From positions 5,398,556-5,462,555 of the forward strand of contig NZ_CM001558.1 in NCBI RefSeq assembly GCF_000281895.1: 64,000 nucleotides of DNA, read 5' to 3'. Under the pieces are notes generated by a model. That model had not been told where the DNA came from. It made no database searches and worked only from the letters and a program-made list of their open reading frames with translations. A program made the translations under genes and the position numbers. This DNA is from Pseudomonas fluorescens Q2-87 (GTDB lineage Bacteria > Pseudomonadota > Gammaproteobacteria > Pseudomonadales > Pseudomonadaceae). This document shows, piece after piece, positions 27,272 to 37,642 of the stretch (positions within the stretch are counted from its first letter, which is position 1; the number at the start of each line of letters is the position of its first letter).

Positions 27272-27961
27272 TTAGATGAAGAAGCGTTCGAAGGCTTCGC
27301 TGGCGCGCTGGACGTTGTCGACGAGGGTTTTGACCTCGGTCACGACGTTGGTCAGGCTGGAATCGGAGCTCAGGGCACCGAACATGTTGTAGACGACTTG
27401 CCCGTTGGGCATGGACTCGATACCGATCGAGGACAGCGGGAACATTTCCCGGCTGCGCAAGACCGCATCATTGAACGCGGCGACGTCATTGATCGATTCC
27501 ACGTCCACCAGAACGGTGTCGACGATGATCTGTTCGCCCACGACGGCGATGTAAATCGGCAAGCCGCCGAAATCGTTCATTTCCAGCTTGATGCTGGATT
27601 CCGAACCTTGAACGAGGGAAAGAGTGATGTCGTTCGCAACCACCTCGTCCAGGGCCTGGAGGGCGCTGTAGAGGCGATCGATGTTCCAGTTATTACCTGC
27701 GCTCATGAAATTCTCCGTCATGAATGAGCCAGCCAGGATCGGTTGGCGTAGCTGCTTCTCCATCTGCTTGAGCAGGCTTCGGTTTTCGGGAAGCACCCAA
27801 GCCTCGTGTTTCACATACCCGGCGCCACTCAATCCCGCCCGCATCTGCTTCATGTAGAAGCTGGATGGCTTTTTTGCGGAAGGTTTCGAGCGCTCTCCCT
27901 TGTGGCTCGCTGAATCGGTCACAGATCCGTCAGGCGGATCGGCTGGAGAGCTGCTTTGCAT
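27272..27961 (-). CDS. yjfI: DUF2170 protein (YjfI-like), first gene of the operon
   Basis: A 229-residue protein. The first 25 residues are Ser/Pro/Lys-rich. Next is a short basic segment (SSFYMKQMRAGLSGAGYVKH) followed by EAWVLPENRSLLKQ, seen in the longer pseudomonad YjfI forms. The C-terminal 150 residues match DUF2170 (LEMNDFGGLPIYIAVVGEQI). A GAGG ribosome site lies eight bases before ATG 27961. The promoter immediately upstream is flanked by two identical palindromes. Function unknown. Confidence 0.83.
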   Translation of the reverse strand: MQSSSPADPPDGSVTDSASHKGERSKPSAKKPSSFYMKQMRAGLSGAGYVKHEAWVLPENRSLLKQMEKQLRQPILAGSFMTENFMSAGNNWNIDRLYSALQALDEVVANDITLSLVQGSESSIKLEMNDFGGLPIYIAVVGEQIIVDTVLVDVESINDVAAFNDAVLRSREMFPLSSIGIESMPNGQVVYNMFGALSSDSSLTNVVTEVKTLVDNVQRASEAFERFFI

Positions 27962-27984
27962 GGTGCGGACCTCACTGTGAAAAA

Positions 27985-27996
27985 CTCACGCGTGAG
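27985..27996. promoter_or_regulatory. Palindromic operator, downstream copy
   Basis: Perfect 12-bp palindrome CTCACGCGTGAG between the predicted -10 element and the yjfI start. An identical copy lies at 28031-28042, 46 bp away centre to centre. Confidence 0.7.
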
Positions 27997-27998
27997 CC

Positions 27999-28027
27999 AC
28001 AGTACAGGCAAGTACTAAACCTCACAA
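27999..28027 (-). promoter_or_regulatory. Predicted sigma-70 promoter of the yjf-like operon
   Basis: On the minus strand TTGTGA (28027-28022) and TACTGT (28004-27999) are separated by 17 bp. The pair lies exactly between the two palindromes, so a bound repressor would block it. Confidence 0.5.
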
Positions 28028-28030
28028 TAG

Positions 28031-28042
28031 CTCACGCGTGAG
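28031..28042. promoter_or_regulatory. Palindromic operator, upstream copy
   Basis: Second perfect CTCACGCGTGAG, just upstream of the predicted -35 element. The regulator is not identified. Confidence 0.7.
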
Positions 28043-28069
28043 ATTTTTTGTCACAAACAAAGGTAAACC

Positions 28070-28159
28070 TGTGGGAGCGGGCTTGCCCGCGAAGATGGCT
28101 GCACATTCAACATCAATGGAAGCTGACACACCGATTTCGCGAGCAAGCCCGCTCCCACA
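28070..28159. repeat. REP doublet, arms inward
   Basis: TGTGGGAGCGGGCTTGCCCG and CGAGCAAGCCCGCTCCCACA around a spacer of about 45 bp, between the yjf-like promoter and the end of magF. Confidence 0.9.
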
Positions 28160-28212
28160 GGTTATAAATTTACCAACTGATACCCATCAGCCAGGGATTG
28201 CCGAGCACGGCT

Positions 28213-29064
28213 TTATGGGTAGCTAAAGCTCTTGACCAACGTCAGCTCACCCACCGCCCGCATCGGCACGACGAAGGTTTCCATCTTCTCGCTCGGCGTG
28301 CCCTCTTGCGTAATGATGGTGACCTGCGCCGTGGTCAGGGCTTGTTGTGCTTGCTCCACTTGCCCGCCGCCACCTTCGCCTTCTTCACCCTCTTCGCTGT
28401 CTTCTTGGTTGCGATAACCGCCGCCGTAGTAGTTCACGTACACCAGGTACTGGCCCTTGATCGGTGCGGGCATGGACGAGATTTCCGGGCCGTAGCCGGT
28501 GGTGACGTCGACATCGAGCGCTGCGCCGTTGGGGGCGACGCGGTCGCCGTACCAGATGTGCGCGCCGTCGGGGGTGATGAGGTGCAGGTCCAGGTCGGTC
28601 CCGTCGCTGTCCCAGGTCAGCAGGACCCGCAGCTTCGCCGGTGTCGCGCCGCCGCTGGTGTTGAGGAACTGCGTGCGGTGGCGCTGCTGGCCATCAGCGC
28701 TGCGCACCTCGACGCTGTTGCTGCCGTTGGGGAACGAGAACGGCCGGTCGAAGCGCCCTTCTTCATCCAGTTTCAACGGCAGGCTCACACCATTGACGAT
28801 CAGTTTGCCCGGCTCGCCCGTGTCCTTGGGCGTGCCTTTGATCTGGCCGCTGATACGAGCGGTGCTGGCCTGGCCTGGGGGCGTATTGACCGACGAGGCC
28901 GGGTAGTTGACGGTCTGGCTGTAGTTCTCGCCTTCACCGCCCGGCGCACCACTGCGCCAGCCGCCGACCGGAGTGTCGAGCTTGAGGGTGTCGGCGGCCA
29001 GGGCCGGGGGCAACGCGGTCAGGGCGCAGAGCAACAGCAAGACCTGTGGATAACGGAGTGTCAT
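28213..29064 (-). CDS. magF: MagF, DUF2135 periplasmic protein (YfaP-like)
   Basis: A 283-residue exported protein with a signal peptide ending PALAAD. The C-terminal half is DUF2135: RVLLTWDSDGTDLDLHLITP (about 146-165), then YLVYVNYYGGGY and a closing FVVPMRAVGELTLVKSF. An acidic/Gly-rich insert (EDSEEGEEGEGGGG) lies near residue 217. It is the last gene of the macroglobulin operon, three bases after magE. The first gene, magA, is a paralogue. MagF is reported, as I recall, to interact with MagD in P. aeruginosa. Confidence 0.88.
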   Translation of the reverse strand: MTLRYPQVLLLLCALTALPPALAADTLKLDTPVGGWRSGAPGGEGENYSQTVNYPASSVNTPPGQASTARISGQIKGTPKDTGEPGKLIVNGVSLPLKLDEEGRFDRPFSFPNGSNSVEVRSADGQQRHRTQFLNTSGGATPAKLRVLLTWDSDGTDLDLHLITPDGAHIWYGDRVAPNGAALDVDVTTGYGPEISSMPAPIKGQYLVYVNYYGGGYRNQEDSEEGEEGEGGGGQVEQAQQALTTAQVTIITQEGTPSEKMETFVVPMRAVGELTLVKSFSYP

Positions 29065-29067
29065 GGT

Positions 29068-30687
29068 CTATTCCAGCAAAAGGTGACGGGCGAGCCCTTC
29101 GATATAGGTTTCGTCCTGGCCATTGGGATGAGCTTCGAAGGCCAGGTGCAGATATTCATGGGTCAGGTCGAGACGGTCTTGCAGCGACAACACGCCGCGC
29201 ACATAGATGCGCTGGCGCTCGCGGTCGACATAGGGACGGCCAAAGGCGACGCGGCAGACGGCGAAAGCGCTGATTTCGTTGTAGCCCACTTCGTTTTCCA
29301 ACCGCTCACGCCAGCCCCGCCGCTGCTTGAGCAGCCAATCCTGGGCGGCGGGCAGCGCTTCGCAGGACGCCACCGGATTGTCCCAGCGGCTGAGGCTGGC
29401 GCGCGGGTAGGCGTGCAGCAGGATGGCGTCGTAGCGTTGGCCGGCGTTGGCTTGCTCCACGGCTTGGGCCCAGGACAGCTTGTCCGGGCCAGGCTGGTCG
29501 GAGTGATAAGTGACATCGGTGCCGGCCAGGACCAGGTCGCTGGTCCAGGCCGCGACGGCACGGGTTTCAGGCGTCGCCGGGCGTGGCGCGACACGCTGGC
29601 GGTGGCTGCTGTCGTCGATGCTCAGGCAATCGCCGTTGCGCTGGGCGTTTTGCAGCAGGTAGGTGCGGATCGCCACGGCCAATGCCTTGGCCGCTTCGAC
29701 AGGCTCGGCCTTGGCTTCACGCTGCAGGACCCGGGCGACGTATTCCTCCCGCTCCAGTCGCGCCACTAGTTTGCCGGGCGTGAGGAACAGCTCGCCGTCG
29801 CTGTGGATATCCAACTGGTTGCCGTTGGTGAATTCAACACGGTAGTCGCCGCGCAACTGACCCGGCGAGACCGGGCGATCGCCGGACATCACCCGCTGCA
29901 AGGGATAGCGGGCAAACAGGCCGACTTCCACGCAGCGTCCGGTTTCCGCCGGCCAGCGCGACGGCAGTGCCGCCGCCAAACCTTCGCCGTACCCCTTCAA
30001 TACCTGCTGGCTGGTGCCGCGCCCACCGGCCCACACCGGGGTACCGTCGGCCAGCCAACCGGCGAAACCGCCCTGGCGGGACGAGGGACCTTGGTCCCCA
30101 AGCCAGCTCCAGGTCTTGACCCGCAGACGGCTGCCCAACTCGCCGGCCAGCCGGCCATCCGCGGCGCTGAGCACCACGTCCAGCAGCACCCGACGCGCCT
30201 GATCCTGGGCCGGCAATGTCGCCAGGGCCTGGAGCAGCTCGGTGACAGGCACCTGCGTCTGGGGTTGCAGGGCCTGCAAGTCAGAGAGCCATGCCGGCGC
30301 CTGTCGGGCTTGCCAATAGTCGCGCCAGTTCGAGGCTGAGAGGCCGAGGCGCTGCGGCTCGAAATACAAGCCGCAGGACTTCACCAACGCCTGGTCGCGA
30401 GCGATGCTCTGCCCGGCAGTGCAGCAGTAGACTTCTTCTTTGGATTCACCGCGGCATTCGTACACCGGTTCGTGGGCATTGGTGTCCACCAGCCAGGCAT
30501 AGACGAACAGCTTCCATAGGCTGCCCAGCGGCGCCTGCAACGCGTCGGGCAGCGGCTGGCGGTCCAGCACCTGGGTCTGGCTGACCCGCAGCAATTGCCC
30601 GTCGAAGGCCAGGCGCAGCGGCTCGTCCTGCGCTGTCGCCAGCGCAGGGATCAAGCACAACAACCACCCAACCCACAGCCGACGCAT
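29068..30687 (-). CDS. magE: MagE, DUF2300 exported protein with PBP-like, SpoIID-like and HExxH motifs
   Basis: A 539-residue exported protein (signal peptide ending ALATAQ); the start MRRLWVGWLL at 30687 follows the magD stop by one base. Three regions stand out. Residues 50-225 resemble a penicillin-binding-protein transpeptidase, nearest to PBP1c: GSLWK (Ser56-x-x-Lys59), SCG at 104-106 where SxN is expected, and VKTW (190-193) followed by GGFAGWL, in place of KTG. Residues 310-345 resemble SpoIID/LytB (EREEYVARVLQREAKAEP, Glu324). The C-terminus has HEYLH (510-514), a zinc-protease-type HExxH. Family DUF2300 (E. coli YfaQ) has no assigned function; the domain reading is mine. Confidence 0.85.
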   Translation of the reverse strand: MRRLWVGWLLCLIPALATAQDEPLRLAFDGQLLRVSQTQVLDRQPLPDALQAPLGSLWKLFVYAWLVDTNAHEPVYECRGESKEEVYCCTAGQSIARDQALVKSCGLYFEPQRLGLSASNWRDYWQARQAPAWLSDLQALQPQTQVPVTELLQALATLPAQDQARRVLLDVVLSAADGRLAGELGSRLRVKTWSWLGDQGPSSRQGGFAGWLADGTPVWAGGRGTSQQVLKGYGEGLAAALPSRWPAETGRCVEVGLFARYPLQRVMSGDRPVSPGQLRGDYRVEFTNGNQLDIHSDGELFLTPGKLVARLEREEYVARVLQREAKAEPVEAAKALAVAIRTYLLQNAQRNGDCLSIDDSSHRQRVAPRPATPETRAVAAWTSDLVLAGTDVTYHSDQPGPDKLSWAQAVEQANAGQRYDAILLHAYPRASLSRWDNPVASCEALPAAQDWLLKQRRGWRERLENEVGYNEISAFAVCRVAFGRPYVDRERQRIYVRGVLSLQDRLDLTHEYLHLAFEAHPNGQDETYIEGLARHLLLE

Positions 30688-30688
30688 A

Positions 30689-33600
30689 TCAGTTGACCGT
30701 GACCTGACCAAGTGCCGGTTTCTGTTCCCGCGCCTGGTTCTGCGGAGCGTAGACCTGGGTGAAACGCGCCGGCGGCAAGGTGAACTGGCCCTTCTGGGAG
30801 AAGCGCACCAGGTGACGCAGGCGCAGCTCGCCACTGAGGGCATCGACCGGCACCGCATAGGCCATCTGGCCCGGCTCGAAACGAGCCTTTTCCAGGGACG
30901 TCGGCTCGCTGTCGGCTTTGCCCATCAACTGGATACCCCAGGTGGTGCGCTCCACATCCGCGCCCGGTGGCAGCGGCACTTCAAGCATGCCGTAGCGCAT
31001 CGGCGTCGGCGCCTTGCTGTTGATGATCACTTCATCCAGGTAAAGGCTGTCGCTGGACAACGGTTTGTTGCCCACGGCTTCGAGCTTGAAGGTGAAGGCA
31101 TCTTCGCCTGGCACCAGGCGCGACAGGCGACGGGTAATAGTCACCGGTATCGAGACCACGGATGGCTGTTGGCTCTGGAAGCTCAATGCAGCCTGCAGTG
31201 GGCGTTCCTGGGCGCCGTTGAGGGTCAGTTGGGTCGGCAACTGCGCGCCCTGCCACTGCCAGTAGGTTTCACCGGTAGGACCTTGCTGGGCTTTCCAGCC
31301 TTCGCCCGGAGCCAGGGCCACGGCCGGCGCAGCCTGTTCGATGCTGCGTTGCAGCCAGGTCAAGGCCAGGGCCCGTTCCAGGGTCGATTGTTGCGGCAGC
31401 ACACGCTGCAGCAAGGCGCTGGCGCGGGCCTGATCGAAGGTTTGCAACGACATGAGCAAGGCTTCGACGAACGGCTGCGAGCTGACATTCAATTGCTGTT
31501 GCGCGGTCTCAGCCTGGCGACTGAAAGCGGCCGGCAGCGGCACTTTCGCCTGTTTGGCGAGGGAAGCTGTCAGTACGCGGGCGGTGGCCAAGCCAAGGGC
31601 TGAATCCGGTGCATTCATCACCAGGCTGTCTTCGCCGCTGTCGAGCACGCTTTCGCTGCTGTCTTCACTGGCTTTCGCCAGCTCGTCCATCAGGCCGCTG
31701 AGCAAGGTGTTCACCGGCAACTGCATCTGCTTGGCGAACGACAGGATCAGCGCCCGTTGCAACAGTGGCGTATCACCGGCCTGCTTGGCATAGACCTCCA
31801 GCACCCGCTGCCAGTGTTCCGGCGGCAGGCTCAGGTCCAAGGCCTTGCTGGCGTGCCAGTCGGCGTAATAGGCGTAGGCAGTGAGGAATGCATCCGGCTC
31901 ACCGTCCTGGCCCCACCAGGTGAAGCTTGCCGATGGCCCGGCCATTTGCACCAGGCGCAAGCGGCTGTTCTGCATGATCAGCCGCAAACGGTCGCGGGAC
32001 TGCGAATTCGACGCCAGGGTCGGGTACGCGATGCTCAATGGCAGCAGGCGACTGGCGGTCTGCTCGACGCCACCGTAGGGGTAACTCAACAGATCATCCA
32101 GGGCGGAGCGGAACAGCGCTTGCGGACTGTCGTCCAGGCGCAGGCGGATATCGCTGGCGTCAGCCGGCAGCGTCAACGGCGTGTCACCGGCGGCCACGTC
32201 GATGCGCTGGCTCTGGGTCACCAGCCAGCCATTGCCGCTGGCGTTCAAGTGCACGGCCAGGGCGTCCTGGGTTTCACCGTTCAACTGCAGCTGCACGGTC
32301 AGGTCGCCATTGCTCAGCTCAAGGGCCGGCAGCGCGACATAATTGATGCCATTTTTCAGGTCCGCCACCACCCGTTGCTCGGCACCGGCGTAACGGATCA
32401 ACAGCTCGGCCTTCAGCGGTTTTTCAGACTGGCTGAACGCGAACAGGCCCAGTTGCGGTTTGTCGCCGGCACGGAAGCGGGTCGGGCCGCTCCACTTCAG
32501 GTACAGCGGTTTTTCCGAAGCGATGAACTGCTTCTTCTGCCCCACTTGACCGTCGTCGGCAATGGCCCGGGCCGTGATGCGCCAGCGGGTCAACGAGTCC
32601 GGCATCTTGAAGGTGAAGCGGGCCTTGCCGCTGGCGTCGGTGACCAGCTCCGGTTGCCATGCGGCGGTGTCCACGTCTTCGCGACGAGGCCGCTCCAGGA
32701 CCTTGACGCCGCGTTCACTGCGGTTGGCCTTGCCCGGCGCGCCGGGGCTGCCTGGTAACGCCACGTCGTAGCTGATGAACGACAGGCTGGCGCTGGTGCG
32801 CACGTTGTTGCGACGCGGGTGATAGAAGAACTGGTCGATGGTCGGCGCCACTTCCGGTTGCAGGGCGTAGACCATTTCGTCGACGACGCTGACGGTCAGG
32901 TGCGCCGGAATCGCCTTGCCGGCGAACTGGGTGCTCAGGTCCACGGTCACCGTGTCGCCCGGCCGATAAGTCGGTTTGTCGGTGACGACGGCCACATCGA
33001 TCTGCGGTGTCACCACTTTGATGCCGGCGTTCTGGAAGCTGTATTGGCCACCCTTGGTGTACAGCACCGAGAAGGTCAGGTTCGGCGCGAAGTTATCTTT
33101 CACCGGGATGCGCGCGCGATATTGGGTGTCGCTGAGTCTCTCCATTTTCAGCCAGTCGCCGCCCTTGGACAGCAGCGCGGTGGACTCGACCTTGTCGCGT
33201 TCCAATGACAGCAACGCATCGCTGATCGGCTCCGGAAAGGTGATCAGGGCGAGCGCTTCGTCGCCGGCCTTGTATTCGGCTTTATCGAGGACGATCTCGA
33301 CGGTGCCGGGCACGGCCTTGATGCCTTCGCCGGTCACCGCGTGGGCGGCGGCGCCAATCACCCGGCCGTGGTCGTCCTTGAGCGTCAGGTTATAGGTACC
33401 GGGACGGTCGAAGGTCAGGCTGAAGCCTTTATCCTTGGCCGCCAGTTTGCCTTCGCCGGTGCTCTGGTCTTCCAGCCGCACCCACGCGTAGCTGCCCGGC
33501 GTCACGGCTTTGGCTTGTTCGTTGCCGCCTTCGTTGGCGTAGCTGAACGCTACCTTCTGGCCGACGGCGCTGAAACGCTGGGGCGCGCCGAGGCGGAAAT

Positions 33601-35257
33601 TCGCCGCGCCACGGTCGATGAGGATTTCCTTGGTGGTCTTGACCCGGTACGCCGCGCCATCGCTGGCGAACACGGTGAGGGTATAACGGCTTGGTTTGTC
33701 GGCGGCCGGCAGGTCGAGGGTCGCGTTGCCCTTGGCATCGGTGGTCACTTCGCTGCTGGTCAGCTCGACCGGGAATTGCCCCAGGTATTGCAGCTCGTTA
33801 TCGACCATCGACAATTGCTGCGCCCGCAGGCTCAGGCTCACCGTAGCGTTGACCACGGGTTTGCCATCCGGGTACAGCAGCACCAGATTGCCCTTGACCG
33901 GCTCGCCGGTGCGGTAGTCCTGCTTGGCCAGGTTCAGGGCGATTTCGAAGTGCGGCTTGATGTATTCGGCCACACGGAAAGCGCTGCTGTAGAGCTGGTC
34001 CTTGTAGCTGAAGCGCAGTTCATAGCCGCCGGCCACGGCGTTTTCCGGCAGTTGGAAACGGCCTTGGGTGCCGGCCTTGGAGTCCAGCTTCAGGGACAGG
34101 GTCTGCAACGCGGTGCCGGTGGCGTCCAGCACGCTGACGTTGACGTCGGCGGCGGTCGGTTGCACCGAATCGCGGGCATTCTTGAATTCACGCCCGACGA
34201 TCTTCAGCGAGACCCAATCCCCCGGCCGATACAGCGGACGGTCGGTGAAGGCAAAAAGCTTGGTGTCGTAGATTTCGCTGTCGTAGTAGAAGTTTTCGGA
34301 GACGAATACACCGCCCTCCTCGTCTTCGCCAATGACGAACGAACGCTCCGGGCTGACGTGCTTGAGGCGCAGCAAGCCATCTTCATCGGTGGCACCGCTG
34401 CTCATCACGCCCAGCCCGTCGGTCCACAGCACGTTGACCTTGGGCACCGAACGCCCTTCATGCTTGCGCGCGGCCCAGACCAGCAACTCGTCGCCGGCAA
34501 TCTTGCTCACCGCCACGGTGTTGGAGACAAAGACCATGGTCGTCGCGCGGTATTTGCCGATCAGTGCTTCCACCAGGTACAGGCCCGGTTTCAACTGGCC
34601 CAGCGGCACGTAGACGTTGCCCGGCGCGACACTGACGAATTCACTGGAGGAACCGGCCAGGTTGACGCCAGCCGGCGGCTGGATCGGCTTGGCCTGCCAC
34701 AGCGGATAACGGAACTGGCTGACCACCGGCAAACCCGGGATCAAGGCAAATTGTGCCGGCGCGTCGTACGGGGTCGGCGCCACCAGGGCATCGCCGATCT
34801 TCAGCTCGGGCACTTCCTCGGTCACCTGTTGGCGGGACTCGTAGGAGAACGCCCGCTGCATCACCCGACGGGACTTGCGATACCAGTTGTCCCACAGGTA
34901 CGCGAGGGTGTTCGACAGGCCTTCACCCTTGAACTGGCCGTCGCTGACTACACGATGGAGGTTTTTCTGGCGCTTGAGGAAATCCAGTGGCTTGTCGATG
35001 CGATAGACGCGGATATCGGCGCCGCCGTAGGGCTCCATGCGGAACCGGCGGTAATCGCGGCCCGGCGCTTCAAGGCGAACCATGGCCTGCTCGTCGCTGG
35101 CAAAGCTGCTGTCGGCCAGCAGGAAGAAGCTTTCACCGGCCACTGGCGTGTAGCCGCTGGGCTCCACGGTGTCTTCGGCGTTGACGACAGGCGCCAGCAA
35201 CAGGGCAAACAACAGTGGCAATTTTGAACACAAGCGCAGCATGCGGGCACCGGTCAT
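30689..35257 (-). CDS. magD: MagD, bacterial alpha-2-macroglobulin without thioester
   Basis: A 1522-residue periplasmic alpha-2-macroglobulin, close in length to E. coli YfaS. The start [13 protein letters not shown] at ATG 35257 overlaps the magC stop (ATGA); the open frame to 35950 is not coding. A signal peptide ends PVVNAE. Repeated MG (immunoglobulin-like) domains fill most of the protein; the macroglobulin core includes [15 protein letters not shown]. The thioester motif CLEQ is replaced: YPYGGVEQ (near 32061-32084), so no covalent trapping. P. aeruginosa MagD also lacks it and, as I recall, binds PBP1b. The likely job is periplasmic protease inhibition near the cell-wall machinery. 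Confidence 0.95.
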   Translation of the reverse strand: MTGARMLRLCSKLPLLFALLLAPVVNAEDTVEPSGYTPVAGESFFLLADSSFASDEQAMVRLEAPGRDYRRFRMEPYGGADIRVYRIDKPLDFLKRQKNLHRVVSDGQFKGEGLSNTLAYLWDNWYRKSRRVMQRAFSYESRQQVTEEVPELKIGDALVAPTPYDAPAQFALIPGLPVVSQFRYPLWQAKPIQPPAGVNLAGSSSEFVSVAPGNVYVPLGQLKPGLYLVEALIGKYRATTMVFVSNTVAVSKIAGDELLVWAARKHEGRSVPKVNVLWTDGLGVMSSGATDEDGLLRLKHVSPERSFVIGEDEEGGVFVSENFYYDSEIYDTKLFAFTDRPLYRPGDWVSLKIVGREFKNARDSVQPTAADVNVSVLDATGTALQTLSLKLDSKAGTQGRFQLPENAVAGGYELRFSYKDQLYSSAFRVAEYIKPHFEIALNLAKQDYRTGEPVKGNLVLLYPDGKPVVNATVSLSLRAQQLSMVDNELQYLGQFPVELTSSEVTTDAKGNATLDLPAADKPSRYTLTVFASDGAAYRVKTTKEILIDRGAANFRLGAPQRFSAVGQKVAFSYANEGGNEQAKAVTPGSYAWVRLEDQSTGEGKLAAKDKGFSLTFDRPGTYNLTLKDDHGRVIGAAAHAVTGEGIKAVPGTVEIVLDKAEYKAGDEALALITFPEPISDALLSLERDKVESTALLSKGGDWLKMERLSDTQYRARIPVKDNFAPNLTFSVLYTKGGQYSFQNAGIKVVTPQIDVAVVTDKPTYRPGDTVTVDLSTQFAGKAIPAHLTVSVVDEMVYALQPEVAPTIDQFFYHPRRNNVRTSASLSFISYDVALPGSPGAPGKANRSERGVKVLERPRREDVDTAAWQPELVTDASGKARFTFKMPDSLTRWRITARAIADDGQVGQKKQFIASEKPLYLKWSGPTRFRAGDKPQLGLFAFSQSEKPLKAELLIRYAGAEQRVVADLKNGINYVALPALELSNGDLTVQLQLNGETQDALAVHLNASGNGWLVTQSQRIDVAAGDTPLTLPADASDIRLRLDDSPQALFRSALDDLLSYPYGGVEQTASRLLPLSIAYPTLASNSQSRDRLRLIMQNSRLRLVQMAGPSASFTWWGQDGEPDAFLTAYAYYADWHASKALDLSLPPEHWQRVLEVYAKQAGDTPLLQRALILSFAKQMQLPVNTLLSGLMDELAKASEDSSESVLDSGEDSLVMNAPDSALGLATARVLTASLAKQAKVPLPAAFSRQAETAQQQLNVSSQPFVEALLMSLQTFDQARASALLQRVLPQQSTLERALALTWLQRSIEQAAPAVALAPGEGWKAQQGPTGETYWQWQGAQLPTQLTLNGAQERPLQAALSFQSQQPSVVSIPVTITRRLSRLVPGEDAFTFKLEAVGNKPLSSDSLYLDEVIINSKAPTPMRYGMLEVPLPPGADVERTTWGIQLMGKADSEPTSLEKARFEPGQMAYAVPVDALSGELRLRHLVRFSQKGQFTLPPARFTQVYAPQNQAREQKPALGQVTVN

Positions 35258-35913
35258 TGGGAGAGAAAGTTGAGTCGATAGACGCCGATGAAGTTGGGGT
35301 TGGCTGCGTCGGGTATCCATCGGGTGTCCTTCCAGTTCATGAGTTGTTGCAGGCTTGCGGAGCGCATGCCGTTGTCGGTAGGGGTTGTGGTGCCGGTGTG
35401 ATAGGCGATGTAGCGACCCATCCAGATCATCAGGTGCTGGTCGTCGCCCTGGTCGAAGAACATCAGGTCGCCGGGGCGGGCCTGGGCGACATCGCGGCCC
35501 ACCAGGCGACTGTTGAACTGGATCAGCTTGATGGCGTTGACGTAGGGCCCGACCTTGCCGCCGCCCTGCTGCCATTGCTGGGCGAGGCGCCGTTGCGCAT
35601 CGCTCAGTGGCAATTCCGGCGGCAGGTAGCGATTGGACAGGCCATTGCTGCGCAGCCACTTGTCGTCGTGGATCTTCAGCGCTTCGTTGGCAGCAAAGCG
35701 CACCAGCCCGGCACAATCCTGTTGGTACCAGCGCGGGCTCGGGCCTTTGCTCAGTTGTTCCTGGGCAATGCGCACGAACCAGGCGCGAAACACCTGGGAT
35801 TGCTCCACGTCCAGTGACGGCGCCTCGATGGCAAGCGCAGGCCTGCCCAGCAGCAACGCCAGCATCAGCAGCCATCGGGCGCTGCGAATCAGTCCTGTCA
35901 CAGCGCTTTCCAT
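35254..35913 (-). CDS. magC: MagC, DUF1175 exported protein
   Basis: A 219-residue protein starting [13 protein letters not shown] at ATG 35913 (an ATG at 35928 is possible). A signal peptide ends RPALAIE. The body has [14 protein letters not shown], and later [20 protein letters not shown] followed by YIAYHTG. The order resembles the Cys and His boxes of NlpC/P60 peptidases (DCSGL..., GDLVFF...H). The start lies inside the 3' end of magB and the stop overlaps the magD ATG, so all three are translationally coupled. DUF1175 (E. coli YfaT) has no known function; the peptidase link is inference. Confidence 0.85.
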   Translation of the reverse strand: MESAVTGLIRSARWLLMLALLLGRPALAIEAPSLDVEQSQVFRAWFVRIAQEQLSKGPSPRWYQQDCAGLVRFAANEALKIHDDKWLRSNGLSNRYLPPELPLSDAQRRLAQQWQQGGGKVGPYVNAIKLIQFNSRLVGRDVAQARPGDLMFFDQGDDQHLMIWMGRYIAYHTGTTTPTDNGMRSASLQQLMNWKDTRWIPDAANPNFIGVYRLNFLSQ

Positions 35914-37607
35914 TCCAGCGGCAGCCACTGCCAGTGGCCATCCGGCTCACTGCCTGCCGGCAAGGTCAGGGCGTACTTGCCGTAGCCGCCGAGGGTGCGC
36001 AGCTTCGGGATCAGGTAGGTTTGCGCGGCGTTGTAGAACACCGGCTCCATGTCCTGGGGCAGGCTGTCGAGGGTCTCGCGCTGCATCAGTTGCGCCATGG
36101 AATCCGGGCCGAAATAGATCGGCATCAGCAGATCCTTCGGCACCACGTCGGCCATCGGCGGGAAGCGCTTGTCGAGGGTGCCGAGGGCCTTGTCCACCAG
36201 CTTGTCATCGAGGGAGAACAGCAAGGTCGAACCGTGGCGCGCCAGGCTGACGCGCAAGAATGCCTTGCCAGTGATCGCGTCGGGTTGCTCCGCTTCCTTG
36301 GCCAGGTAAGGGCCGAAGTTGGAGCTGACCTGACGCAGCCACTGGTGCGTCGGGCCTTGCTGTTTCTCAACGACCGGGAACGCGTGCTCGGCGACATTGT
36401 TTTCGTAGGCGCCCACCATCGAACCGAACAGGCTGCCCAAGTCGCCATCGAGCTTGCCATCGTCTTCATTCAGGCTCGCCACCAGCAGCGGCGTGTACAA
36501 CCGCGAGTCGGCGTACCAGCACAGGCCGGCGGCGCCAGCCATATGGTCGACCATGGCCTGGGCGGTTTTTTCATCGGCGCCGAGTTTCACCAACAGCGGT
36601 TTCTGCGGCTCGGCGGCCAGGGGCAAGGCAACGCAAGCGCTGGCGCCCATGGGCATGGCCTGCCAGATCGGCTTGAAGTCGAAATCCGCTTGGTTTTCCA
36701 GTTCGTCCATGGCCAGGAAGCTGTGCCAGCCCTTGTCATCCATGTCGAAGCGCAACCCGGCGAAATTCGGGATGAAACGTTGGTAACCCATGGCGAGCAC
36801 GCTGGAGTTGACCGAAATGCGCTGCTTGAGCTCCGGCGCCTTGGGCGGCAGACCGAAGGCTTCGGGAAACAGTTTGTCGCCGTTGAGCAAGGCGGCCAAT
36901 GCGGTGGTCGAGACACTGCCCGGCTCAACCGCTTGGCCGGCGGACGGGTCATACAGCTTCGTCGGGTTGGACAGCACGACCAGCTTGTCGCCATGGGACG
37001 CGAAGAGCAGGGATTTGCTGGCGTTGTAGCTCAGTTGATAGAGCGCGACGTCATCGCCGCCGACTTTCAGGTCGGTGAACTTGCTCAACTGCGTGTCGTC
37101 CAGGGCGACCTTCGCCAGCGGTTCGAGCATCTTGGCCAGGCCGCCGCGATCCATCACCAGCAGGAAATCCTTGAGGCGACCGTCGGCCCCGCGCCACAGC
37201 GCCACATCGGCCGGCTGATCGAAAAGCGCCTCGATCAGGCTGTCCTGCAACTTGAGGTCATGCTCGTAGATGATCCGGCGCAGGCTGCCGATCAACCCGA
37301 GGCGATCGGCATGGGCCTCGTAATAGAAGACGAAGTCTTCAGTGAGGGTGGCCTTGAGGAACGGCACCGCCAGCAGATCCTTGGGCAACTGGCTCAGGGA
37401 ATGGGTCTCGAGCAGGCCGTCGGGGCGACTCAGGCCGAGCTTGTCCAACGCCAGCTCCATGGGCGGCGCCTTGGGCTTGAGCATGAACCAGCCCAACCCG
37501 GCGGCGACACCGACCACCAGGCACAGCCCGATCAGCAGCGCCGGCCAGCGGCGAACAGGTTTGGCGACAGGTGTCGGCGTGGTCGGGGAAGCAGTGTTGT
37601 CGCTCAT
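35898..37607 (-). CDS. magB: MagB, DUF2138 membrane-anchored protein
   Basis: A 569-residue protein ([20 protein letters not shown]) with a short cytoplasmic tail and one membrane span ([20 protein letters not shown], about 21-40). A large periplasmic domain matches DUF2138 (E. coli YfaA). A GTG at 37613 gives two more residues. It is reported, as I recall, to interact with MagD in P. aeruginosa. The stop lies within magC. Confidence 0.87.
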   Translation of the reverse strand: MSDNTASPTTPTPVAKPVRRWPALLIGLCLVVGVAAGLGWFMLKPKAPPMELALDKLGLSRPDGLLETHSLSQLPKDLLAVPFLKATLTEDFVFYYEAHADRLGLIGSLRRIIYEHDLKLQDSLIEALFDQPADVALWRGADGRLKDFLLVMDRGGLAKMLEPLAKVALDDTQLSKFTDLKVGGDDVALYQLSYNASKSLLFASHGDKLVVLSNPTKLYDPSAGQAVEPGSVSTTALAALLNGDKLFPEAFGLPPKAPELKQRISVNSSVLAMGYQRFIPNFAGLRFDMDDKGWHSFLAMDELENQADFDFKPIWQAMPMGASACVALPLAAEPQKPLLVKLGADEKTAQAMVDHMAGAAGLCWYADSRLYTPLLVASLNEDDGKLDGDLGSLFGSMVGAYENNVAEHAFPVVEKQQGPTHQWLRQVSSNFGPYLAKEAEQPDAITGKAFLRVSLARHGSTLLFSLDDKLVDKALGTLDKRFPPMADVVPKDLLMPIYFGPDSMAQLMQRETLDSLPQDMEPVFYNAAQTYLIPKLRTLGGYGKYALTLPAGSEPDGHWQWLPLEWKAL

Positions 37608-37642
37608 ATTCACTAGGGCCTGTTCATCCGTGGAGCGGATAC

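Noticed and set aside
35258..35950. N-terminal extension of MagD by 231 residues
   Set aside because: It overlaps magC in another frame; a clean signal peptide begins at 35257 and the ATGA overlap fixes the start.
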